A DNA stretch of 64,000 nucleotides from Candidatus Binatia bacterium (GTDB taxonomy: Bacteria > Desulfobacterota > Binatia > HRBIN30): positions 1-64,000 of the forward strand of contig CALAMI010000011.1 of the NCBI GenBank assembly GCA_937925685.1. The letters run 5' to 3'. The notes beneath the pieces are model-generated. The model worked only from the letters and a program-made list of their open reading frames with translations. It did no database searches and was not told the DNA's origin. A program made the position numbers and the translations under genes. This document shows positions 38,689 to 46,337 of this stretch, piece by piece (positions within the stretch are counted from its first letter, which is position 1; every line of letters starts with the position of its first letter).

Positions 38689-39900
38689 ATGCCAACGCCC
38701 CTGGAAGGGATTCGCGTCATCGACTGGACGATTTGGCAACAAGGTCCAATGGCCTCCGTGATGTTGGCCGACCTAGGCGCCGAGGTCATCAAAATCGAGC
38801 AACGAGAAAGCGGCGATCCTGGCCGGGGGGTTTTGAAAATGAGCGGAATCGATTTGAGCGACCGGCCCAATTTTTACTTCGAGGCGACCAATCGCAACAA
38901 GCTAGGCATGGCCATCGATCTGAAAAGGCCCGAGGGGCGGGAGATTGTGCATCGGCTGGTGGAGAAGTCGGACGTTTTCGTTCAAAACTTCCGCCTTGGC
39001 GTGGCAGAGCGCTTGGGTCTAGGGTACGAGGATTTGGCGCGGCGCAATCCGCGCTTGATTTACGCCAGCGCCACCGGTTATGGCCCCCGAGGGCCCGAGG
39101 CAGAAGACCCTTCGTTCGATCAAATGGGTCTAGCTCGCTCGGGCTTTATGTACGCAGTGGGCGAGCCAGACATGCCGCCGCTGCAAGTCGCTGGCGGGAT
39201 TGCCGACCAAATGGGTGCCATCATGCTGGCTTACGGAGTGTTGGTTGCTCTGCTCGCGCGGGAGCGCTTCGGAGTGGGGCAGAAGGTCGATGCCTCCCAC
39301 CTAGGCAGCATGATTTGGCTGCAGGGATTGTCGGTGTCGTCACGGGTGATGATGGGTTTCGCCATTCCACGGATGCCACGAAAGTACGCGGCGAATCCTC
39401 TGTGGAATCACTATCGTTGCAAGGATGGTTTGTGGATTTGTCTGGGGATGTTGCAACCCGATCGCTATTGGGCCGACTTCGTACGTGTCCTCGGCCATCC
39501 CGAGCTGGCTCAAGACCCTCGCTTTGTGGATTTGCGCGCGCGAGCAGCGCACGCCGCCGAGGCCGTGGAAATCCTCGACGATATTTTTGCCAGCCGGCCA
39601 CGAGCGGAGTGGGTGGAAATCCTTCGCAAAGGCGGCGATTTTATCTTTACCGTGGTGAATTCCGTGGACGATCTACCCGACGATCCACAGGTGGTGGCCA
39701 ACGACTACGTCGTTCCCTTCGAACATCCTCGCTTCGGGGCCACGAAGGTTGTCGGGTTGCCAGTGCAGTTAAGCGCCACGCCTGGCAGCGTCCGCTTGCC
39801 GGCGCCCGAGTTTGGCCAACACACGGAGCAGATTCTCGTCGAGTTGCTGGGTTATACCTGGGAGGAGGTGGCTGAACTGAAAAACCGCGAGGTGATCTAG
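38689..39900 (+). CDS. Family III CoA-transferase (CaiB/BaiF type)
   Basis: Family III enzymes move CoA between carboxylic acids through an aspartyl-CoA thioester intermediate. The 403-residue protein begins PLEGIRVIDWTIWQQGPMASVMLADLGAEVIKIE, the family N terminus. DPSFDQMGLARSGFMY (about residues 144-159 from the start used) holds the catalytic Asp position. GVGQKVDASHLGSMIWLQG and the C-terminal HTEQILVELLGY are also typical. AAGGAG lies 9 bases before the ATG at 38689; ATG at 38683 and GTG at 38653 are alternatives. Substrate unknown. Confidence 0.9.
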   Translation: MPTPLEGIRVIDWTIWQQGPMASVMLADLGAEVIKIEQRESGDPGRGVLKMSGIDLSDRPNFYFEATNRNKLGMAIDLKRPEGREIVHRLVEKSDVFVQNFRLGVAERLGLGYEDLARRNPRLIYASATGYGPRGPEAEDPSFDQMGLARSGFMYAVGEPDMPPLQVAGGIADQMGAIMLAYGVLVALLARERFGVGQKVDASHLGSMIWLQGLSVSSRVMMGFAIPRMPRKYAANPLWNHYRCKDGLWICLGMLQPDRYWADFVRVLGHPELAQDPRFVDLRARAAHAAEAVEILDDIFASRPRAEWVEILRKGGDFIFTVVNSVDDLPDDPQVVANDYVVPFEHPRFGATKVVGLPVQLSATPGSVRLPAPEFGQHTEQILVELLGYTWEEVAELKNREVI

Positions 39901-41297
39901 GAGTCCTCGCGGGGGTAGTGTTCGCGAACCCAGGCGAAAGCCTCGTCGCGCGTGTGCAGTTGGCCGTCGAGTTGCAAATCGCGTACAGCGCGAAGGATCT
40001 TGCCGATTTGGGGTCCGGGGCGGTAGCCAGCCGCAAGCAAGTCGCGCCCGCGGATCAACGGTGGAGGAAGCTGCCCTTGTTTGCGGAACTCCTCGAGCTT
40101 GGCACGGCAAAATTCCCACGCGTCGAGATTGCCGTTGGAGGCAAGAATGTCCATCCGCACAAGCTCGAGCAGCTCGTCGATCCCCTCTTGCGCCAAAAAC
40201 CGCTTGAGGGTGCTTGGCCGCATTTCTCGGGCATGAATGTGACGCAAATGCTCGCGCACGAGAAAAGCGACGCGTTCCCAAGTTTCTCGGCTGCGTCGCA
40301 GACGCTGGCAAATCGCCACAGCCATTTCCGCCCCCTGTTCGCAGTGGCCGTAAAATGTGATCTTGCCATCATGCCGAGCTTGGGTCAGTGGCTTGGCCAC
40401 ATCGTGCAGCAACGCTCCGAGGGCGAGGGTCACGCTGGCATGATCGAGCTGGCCGATCACGAGCAAGGTGTGCGTCCATACGTCTCCTTCGGGGTGATGG
40501 TGTCGGGGTTGCTCGACGCCTTTCATGGCCGCTAGCTCGGGGAGCACGTGGACCAATAGGCCGCTAGTGTCGAGAAGTTCGAAGGCACGGCGTGCGCTCC
40601 CCTGCCCGCCTTCCGTGAGCATGCGCACGATCTCGTCGCCAATCCGTTCCCAGGCGATCGTGGTGATGCTCGAGGCATTCGCGCGAATGGCCTCGAACGT
40701 GCTGGCCTCGATGTCGAAGCCCAGCACGGCAGCGAAACGCACCGCTCGCAGCATTCGCAAGCGATCTTCGGCAATGCGTGCTGCCGGGTCGCCGATGGCG
40801 CGGACTAAGCGGCACTTTAAATCCTCCTGGCCGCCGACAAAGTCGATCACCTGGTTCGTTTCTGGATCGAGGAACATCCCATTGATCGTGAAATCCCGTC
40901 GCTGGGCATCGACTTCTGGCGTGGCCAAACGCACGCGCGAGGGACGGCGCCCGTCGAGATATGCCTCTTCTTCCCGAAACGTGGCCACCTCGATGGCTGG
41001 GCCAAAGTCCGTGACCAGCACCACACCGAACTGTGCACCCACGGGGATGGTGCGGCGGAAAAGCTTTTGCACGACCTCCGGTGAAGCGTCGGTAGCGACG
41101 TCGAAGTCTTTTGGCTCGCGTTGCAGCAATAAGTCGCGCACGCAACCTCCAGCGAGGAGCGCGGTATGGCCGGCGGCCCGCAGCCTTAGAGCAATGTAGC
41201 GCGCTGCACGTTCTTTGTCCGACACCAAGTTCGATGCTCGCAACTCGCTGTGGGGGCTGCAAGCGGACGGCATACGTGGGGCTTTCGGTGTCCCCAT
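39897..41297 (-). CDS. CCA tRNA nucleotidyltransferase / poly(A) polymerase family protein with HD domain
   Basis: Class II nucleotidyltransferases add CCA to tRNA or poly(A) to RNA. The protein shows AGGCVRDLLLQREPKDFDVATDA (about residues 41-63) with the DXD pair, RRDFTINGMFLD and RMLRAVRFAAVLGF, then an HD domain with ALLHDVAKPLTQA and YGHCEQGAEMA. The HD domain favours a CCA-adding role, but sequence alone does not settle it. The start is uncertain: ATG 41297 or 41273, neither with a ribosome binding site. Its stop overlaps that of the convergent CoA-transferase gene inside CTAG. Confidence 0.88.
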   Translation of the reverse strand: MGTPKAPRMPSACSPHSELRASNLVSDKERAARYIALRLRAAGHTALLAGGCVRDLLLQREPKDFDVATDASPEVVQKLFRRTIPVGAQFGVVLVTDFGPAIEVATFREEEAYLDGRRPSRVRLATPEVDAQRRDFTINGMFLDPETNQVIDFVGGQEDLKCRLVRAIGDPAARIAEDRLRMLRAVRFAAVLGFDIEASTFEAIRANASSITTIAWERIGDEIVRMLTEGGQGSARRAFELLDTSGLLVHVLPELAAMKGVEQPRHHHPEGDVWTHTLLVIGQLDHASVTLALGALLHDVAKPLTQARHDGKITFYGHCEQGAEMAVAICQRLRRSRETWERVAFLVREHLRHIHAREMRPSTLKRFLAQEGIDELLELVRMDILASNGNLDAWEFCRAKLEEFRKQGQLPPPLIRGRDLLAAGYRPGPQIGKILRAVRDLQLDGQLHTRDEAFAWVREHYPREDS

Positions 41298-41343
41298 ACC
41301 CTGGGCAAGGGGTGTTGATGTGCCGAGGAGTCTTGCGTTTCTT

Positions 41344-44142
41344 TTAGCGTGCCCGTGATCTCCGTTCTCCTCCTCGAAGCCTGGCTTGCTGGCGACGACG
41401 CCACCACAGGGCCAATGCCCCGGAAAGCCAGATGAGTCCGGCCGTACGCGACCGTGGTGCCGCCGGGTCGAGGTCGCAGGAGCAAGCATCGCGATCCAGT
41501 GGCCCGAGCAACGTTGCCGTGGGTGTAGGGCTTGCCAGAGTTGTCGGAGTCGTCGGGGTGGTCGGTACCTCGGGGGTTGCGGTCGCTGTCGGGGGCACCG
41601 GTGCAGTAGGCGTGGCGCAGGCGCGCTCGCTCTCGAGACAAACTTCGCCACTGCTACACGGGGATGCGGCGGCGACGCACTGCCGACGCCCTTCATCGCA
41701 ACTTTCTATCCCGTCGCAAAAAATGCCATTGTCGCAGTTGCGACTTTGTCCGCCCCCGCAAAAGCCGCTGATACAAACCTCGTCGACCACGCAAAACGCT
41801 CCCGTAGAACAAGGCGTGCCGTCGGCTCGTTGATTGGGGCACTGCCCGGTCCGCGGGTCGCAGGTGCCAACATCGTGGCAGCCTCCGCCGGTGGTCGAGC
41901 AATCTTTGGGCGTGCCTACGCACATGCTCTCGATGCAGCGGTCGTCCACGGTGCACAAGTTGGCGTCGGAGCAAGGCGTGCCGTCGGGCCGTGGGTTGGG
42001 ACAAAGCCCGGTGGCAGGATTGCAAAGCCCGATATCGTGACAGCCATCGGTGGTCGAGCAATCCTTTGGTGTGCCGATACAGATGCTTTGCTCGCAACGG
42101 TCTCCCGAGGTGCAGAGGTTAGCATCGGAACAGGGGGTACCGTCCGGCCTGGGATTCGGGCACAGGCCTGTGGCCGGATCGCACTCGCCGGGGTCGTGGC
42201 AGCCGTCTGCCTGAGAGCAATCGATTGCCGTGCCACGGCAAAGGCTCGACTGGCATTGGTCATTGCGGGTGCACAAATTCCCATCGTCGCACGGGGTGCC
42301 ATTGGGCTGTGGATTGGGGCACAGGCCTGTGGCCGGATCGCACTCGCCGGGGTCGTGGCAGCCGTCGCTCGTGGAGCAATCGATGGGCTCACCTTGGCAA
42401 CGACCAGCGAGACAACGGTCGCCCGTGGTGCAAAGGTTGCCGTCCGAACACGGGGTGCCGTCGGGCCGGGGATTGGGGCAGAGGCCTGTGGCTGGATCGC
42501 ACTCGCCGGGGTCGTGGCAACCGTCGGCACCCGTGCACTCGACCGCTCGGCCTAGGCACGTTCCGGAAACACAACGGTCGCCCTCGGTGCATAGGTTGCC
42601 ATCGTCGCACGGCGCTCCCTCGGGTTTCGCTGGGTTGGAGCACAAGCCCGTTGCCGGATCGCAGCTGCCAGCTTCGTGGCAGGCATCGAGTGGCTCGCAG
42701 CGGATGGGGGAGAAGACACAAAGCCCATCTTCGCCGCACCGATCTTCCGTACAGAGGTTATTGTCCTCGCAGTCTGCATTCGTTCGACAAGTTGGCAGCA
42801 GATGACCGTGCACGTACACATCGGCGTGTTCGTTCCGGTCGCCGGGCGCAAGGTTCGTTGCCAAACTTGTGTAGGCAACCGACAACGGCTGGCAGGAGAG
42901 TGCAGGAGCGACATCGAGCACTGCGGCGTTGGCTTGGTCTCCGAGGGCGTTCCGATCGACGAGGAAGGTGCGTTGGGACACCAAGTCGCGCACGAACAAG
43001 CTCGCGACTTGGTTGAAATCCTCCGCAACCAAGTTGGTGGCTTCGCTGCCGAAGGCGACGAAGCGCCCGGAACAATCGATGGCAGGGGCGAAGGAGGTGC
43101 CGTTGCTGTCGCGTTCGAGGAAGCTCACGCTGACCCGCTGCGTTTGCTTGGTCAGGCGGTCGTGAACGAAGACGTCGACCAGGCCGTTGCGGTCGTTAGC
43201 GACCAAGTTCGTTGCGATCGATTTGAACGCCACGAAGCGGCCGTCGGCGCTAATACTCGGCAGGATGCTATCGCCGTTGCCGATCTCGCCGTTGGAGTTG
43301 CGACTCACCAGTTCCATGGTGCCAGTGTGACGGTCGCACACGAAAACATCGAGGACGCCATTGGAGTCGTCGGCGACCAGGTTCGTGGCGGCCGAGACGA
43401 AGGCGACAAAGCGAGCATCGGCGCTGATCGCGGGTTGTGACGACGGACCGTTCCCTTGCACGTTGCCGCAAACACGTTCGGTCGTACCTTGCTCGCGGTC
43501 GCGCACGAAGATGTCGGAGACGCCGTTCGTATCGTTGGCGACGAGGTTGTTGGCGAGAGATTGGAAGGCAACGAATCGCCCGGTGGCATCGATGCTAGGG
43601 GAACTGCTCGGGCCGTTCCCTTGCGTTTGCGAGCTGCTCACGCTCGCTCGCTCGGTGCGTGCCGAAGCTCGCAAGCGAACGAACACGTCGGTGACGCGGT
43701 TGGTGTCGCCGGGTACCAGGTTCGTTGCTTCCGAGTCGAAGGCCACGATCGAGCCGTCGGCGTTCATGGCAGGGTTGTCGCCGCCGCGGTGGCTGGGTCC
43801 GTTGGCTTGGGCACCAGTGTCGCTCACGCTGATCCGTTCCGTTTGCCCTAGGGCGCGATCGCGCAGAAACACATCGCGCATTTCGTTGGTGTCGCCTGTC
43901 ACCAGGTCCGAAGCATCGGAAAAGAAGGCAACGAAGCGGCCGTCGTTGCTGATCGCCGGGGCAACGCTGGCGAAATTCCCTGCCCGTCCGTCGCGGTTCA
44001 CGCTCACCAGCTCGGGCGGCGTATCGCCGAGCTGGGCGACCGCACCGAAGCTCCATAAAAGAGCTGGGAAGCAAACGCTCAGTGCGGTGGCCACGAAACG
44101 CCGCAGTGCTTCGATCCTCACCCGTGCCTTCGCCGAACCCAT
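41344..44142 (-). CDS. Large secreted Cys-rich repeat protein with beta-propeller and MYXO-CTERM-like tail
   Basis: The 932-residue protein has a signal peptide (residues about 1-37). Seven similar units follow (for example PSIDATGRFVAFQSLANNLV with NDTNGVSDIFVRDR), forming a predicted seven-bladed PD40/TolB-like propeller. Then come six units of about 53 residues with regular cysteines (DGCHDPGECDPATGLCPNP, GTPCSDGNLCTTGDRC), a short Pro/Thr linker, and a tail with CSC, a hydrophobic stretch (GLIWLSGALALWW) and an Arg-rich end. That tail resembles MYXO-CTERM sorting signals. GGAGGG precedes the ATG. It is probably surface-displayed; ligand unknown. Confidence 0.82.
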   Translation of the reverse strand: MGSAKARVRIEALRRFVATALSVCFPALLWSFGAVAQLGDTPPELVSVNRDGRAGNFASVAPAISNDGRFVAFFSDASDLVTGDTNEMRDVFLRDRALGQTERISVSDTGAQANGPSHRGGDNPAMNADGSIVAFDSEATNLVPGDTNRVTDVFVRLRASARTERASVSSSQTQGNGPSSSPSIDATGRFVAFQSLANNLVANDTNGVSDIFVRDREQGTTERVCGNVQGNGPSSQPAISADARFVAFVSAATNLVADDSNGVLDVFVCDRHTGTMELVSRNSNGEIGNGDSILPSISADGRFVAFKSIATNLVANDRNGLVDVFVHDRLTKQTQRVSVSFLERDSNGTSFAPAIDCSGRFVAFGSEATNLVAEDFNQVASLFVRDLVSQRTFLVDRNALGDQANAAVLDVAPALSCQPLSVAYTSLATNLAPGDRNEHADVYVHGHLLPTCRTNADCEDNNLCTEDRCGEDGLCVFSPIRCEPLDACHEAGSCDPATGLCSNPAKPEGAPCDDGNLCTEGDRCVSGTCLGRAVECTGADGCHDPGECDPATGLCPNPRPDGTPCSDGNLCTTGDRCLAGRCQGEPIDCSTSDGCHDPGECDPATGLCPNPQPNGTPCDDGNLCTRNDQCQSSLCRGTAIDCSQADGCHDPGECDPATGLCPNPRPDGTPCSDANLCTSGDRCEQSICIGTPKDCSTTDGCHDIGLCNPATGLCPNPRPDGTPCSDANLCTVDDRCIESMCVGTPKDCSTTGGGCHDVGTCDPRTGQCPNQRADGTPCSTGAFCVVDEVCISGFCGGGQSRNCDNGIFCDGIESCDEGRRQCVAAASPCSSGEVCLESERACATPTAPVPPTATATPEVPTTPTTPTTLASPTPTATLLGPLDRDACSCDLDPAAPRSRTAGLIWLSGALALWWRRRQQARLRGGERRSRAR
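41790..42700 (-). repeat. Tandem 159-bp coding repeat (Cys-rich units)
   Basis: The six Cys-rich units are encoded by tandem DNA with a 159-bp period: the segment starting CAGGCCTGTGGCCGG recurs at 42161, 42320 and, slightly changed, 42479. The middle units are nearly identical, suggesting recent duplication or gene conversion. Outer boundaries are approximate. Confidence 0.85.
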
Positions 44143-44571
44143 ACACCCTCCATCGCCATCTTTACGCCCCCAGGTTATCCACGGGAACGTTCGCCACTTC
44201 GTGGCCGCCTCTTTACCGCAAACAGAAGAAAATCCCAACACCGAATTGGTGCGCCTCTGGCGTGCGCCACCCAAGGTCCGCCATGGGGGCAGCTTGGGAG
44301 TGTGGCAGCTAGGCAGCGCGCATGGCACATGCCTTTGGAAAAGGCCCCCGGGGGGTGGCCACCGCAGTGCTGGCGCGATGCGCGCGAAAGCATGCGGCGA
44401 CGTTGGTGGCGGTGGCGACGACGGGCGCATTGCCATGCGCCCCTGCGACGGTGCGGGGACGACGGTGCCGATGGTGACAAAGGGCGCACTGCCGTGCGCC
44501 CCTACGACGGCACAATGCGCGCGCCTTCCGAGCGCGGCGCGGTCGGAAAAGCCTCGCAGCCGGGTGGTCTC
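44143..44571. other. Intergenic region with hairpin repeats
   Basis: These 429 bases lie between the Cys-rich protein gene start and the end of the broken EVE-nuclease gene. The left part should hold the promoter of the former. The right part is the tandem hairpin repeat. No gene is supported. Confidence 0.6.
44386..44513 (+). repeat. Hairpin repeat, tandem pair
   Basis: Two copies of a roughly 60-bp unit lie head to tail. The cores are GGGCGCAT-TGCC-ATGCGCCC at 44423 and GGGCGCAC-TGCC-GTGCGCCC at 44482, each followed by CCT(G/A)CGACGG. The outermost stem pair is T-A in one copy and C-G in the other, so pairing is preserved. Flanking bases (GCATGCGG.GACG, GGTGCC) match the 48605 copy. Confidence 0.88.
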
Positions 44572-45516
44572 CTAGCGGCACTCGTGCCTCGATCTTCGGT
44601 AGATCCCGAGGCTTCCCTCCAAAGAGCGTAGTTCCCGTTTCAACGTGTGCACTTTGCGCACTTGCTCCTCGGCGCAAACTCGAACGAGCCGTGCAAATTG
44701 GTGGCTGTGCTGCGCCAAAGTGTTTTGGATTTTTTGCGGGTTATCGCCTCCAACGACGATGCATGGGCGCGTTGCCCAGCGTTCATGCGCAATCCGCAGG
44801 CGAGCGAGCGCCTGATCGATCGAGCCGGAAAGTTCCCCTTCGAAAGCGATGGTCGGCACGCCGCTCATCTCTTGCTGCCAGACAACATCTAAAGCATCGC
44901 TGCCTTCCCCGAGCGGGAACTCGACCTGGGAGTGGTAGTGCTGCAGACGGCCCATCTCAGCCAGGACTTCTTGCAAGTCGCGATGCAATGAAAGCGAGGT
45001 TTCTACTCGCCCTTCTGCGCTCACTGCTGGAGATGCGGTCGCTCCAGAGTCGAGAGGTGCCGAGGGAGGTAGACCGAGTTTTTTGTAGAAGCGGTCGAGC
45101 AGGATTCGATGCTGCTCCGCGGTGAGCCGTTGGAACCCTTTCTGCGTGGAGAGGTTGAAATCCCGGATAGAAACCGCAGCAGTCCCCCAGGTGCGAGGAG
45201 GCAGAATCCGGAGGATTTCCAAGCGGAGGCGGGGGGGCCAGATCGCCCTCTGGGTGGCAACTTCCTCTGGCCAAAGAGGAGTGTCTCGGTCGAAGTACTT
45301 CTCCCGGATCAGGCCAAGGCCAACGATCCCGCCCACCGGGCTGGCGACGTACATTCCAGCGAGACTCCCTGCCCGGAGAGCCTTGAAATCAGCTTTGTAG
45401 CTGGGCTTTGGGCCCTACAGGGGAATGGGTTGGTTCAGTGCCGTTGTCCAGTTCTCGTAACCGCCAATGATGATCCAAGCCGTTTCCGCCAGCCGACGCT
45501 TGCGTTTGAACTCCTA
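44572..45516 (-). pseudogene. Broken EVE-domain / nuclease-like gene
   Basis: The intact part from 45354 encodes YVASPVGGIVGLGLIREKYF and PLWPEE, the second half of an EVE-type (modified-base-binding) domain. It continues into a restriction-nuclease-like C-terminal domain (LDVVW, then TIAFEGELSGSIDQALARL). Upstream in the same frame lies the expected first half (WIIIGGYENWTTALNQPIPL), but a TAG at 45415-45417 follows it, where GPKPSYK resumes. By family pattern I expect Trp (TGG) at that position. Above this the frame closes again at 45516 and has no ATG, GTG or TTG. So one nonsense codon and loss of the start are seen. A truncated product from ATG 45354 (260 aa) is possible. Confidence 0.75.
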
Positions 45517-45655
45517 CAACTAACATGTCACTGGCAGCTGGGGCGAAGAGTCAGTTCCGACCGCCCTTGCGACAGGGTTTATCGCACGGTGTGGAGCAAT
45601 CCAGCAAGCGGTCGGGCCGTCGAACGGTCCCTGCGGATTTGTTACCTGGAATACG

Positions 45656-46195
45656 ATGGGCAAAAGAGCAGGTGAACCGAAGCAGCATCCATACCGACTG
45701 TGCGTCGGTGCGGCAGTGCTGCGTCGAGACGGCCGCGTGTGGGTGGGCGAGCGCGTGGGTATCGCTGACGCCGAAGAAGGTTTCGGAACGTGGTGGCAAA
45801 TGCCGCAAGGAGGTCTCGGTGTGGGCGAGGATCCCGAAGAGGCTGCGCGGCGGGAGCTTTGGGAAGAGACATCGATTCGCTCGGTGTCGCTGTTGGGTGA
45901 AGTGCCCGACTGGTTGACCTACGATTTACCCGGGGAATTAAGATCAAAGGCATGGGGTGGCCGTTACCGAGGGCAGAAACAAAAGTGGTTCGTGTTTCTC
46001 TTCGACGGCGACGAGAGAGAAATCAATGTCCTTTGCCCCGCTGGCGGCAGCCACAAGCCGGAGTTTGGCCGTTGGCGTTGGGAAGAAGTGGAACGCTTGC
46101 CGGAGATTGTCGTGGGCTTCAAGCGCGAGGTATACTGCGCGCTCGTGCCTTATTTGCGCCGCTTCGCTGAAGAGGTGCGCGCCCGTCAAGGATAG
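45656..46195 (+). CDS. rppH: RNA pyrophosphohydrolase (Nudix)
   Basis: RppH removes pyrophosphate from mRNA 5' ends and starts their decay. The 179-residue length matches E. coli RppH (176). The N terminus PYRLCVGAAVLRRDGRVWVGER is typical, and the Nudix box GGLGVGEDPEEAARRELWEET (about residues 49-69) fits GX5EX7REUXEEXGU. WWQMPQGG corresponds to SWQFPQGG of RppH. KQKWFVFLFDGDE is the usual following segment. No paired gene is close. Confidence 0.93.
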   Translation: MGKRAGEPKQHPYRLCVGAAVLRRDGRVWVGERVGIADAEEGFGTWWQMPQGGLGVGEDPEEAARRELWEETSIRSVSLLGEVPDWLTYDLPGELRSKAWGGRYRGQKQKWFVFLFDGDEREINVLCPAGGSHKPEFGRWRWEEVERLPEIVVGFKREVYCALVPYLRRFAEEVRARQG

Positions 46196-46206
46196 GTGGC
46201 AGCGGT

Positions 46207-46241
46207 GGGCGCATTGCCATGCGCCCCTACGACGGTGCGGG
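46207..46241 (+). repeat. Hairpin repeat, single copy
   Basis: GGGCGCAT-TGCC-ATGCGCCC followed by CTACGACGGTGCGGGG lies 12 bp after the rppH stop codon. Same element as at 44423, with the T-A form of the stem. Confidence 0.88.
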
Positions 46242-46337
46242 GCGTGGGTGGCGATGGGCACGATGCTGCACGGCTCTCCGCCCGCTGATTCCATTCATCC
46301 CTTGGTCGAGGTGCGCGCACGTAGTAATACCGGGCAC

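Noticed and set aside
45957-46337. Upstream extension of the beta-helix protein
   Set aside because: It overlaps rppH in another frame and crosses the hairpin repeat; the signal peptide starts at 46338.
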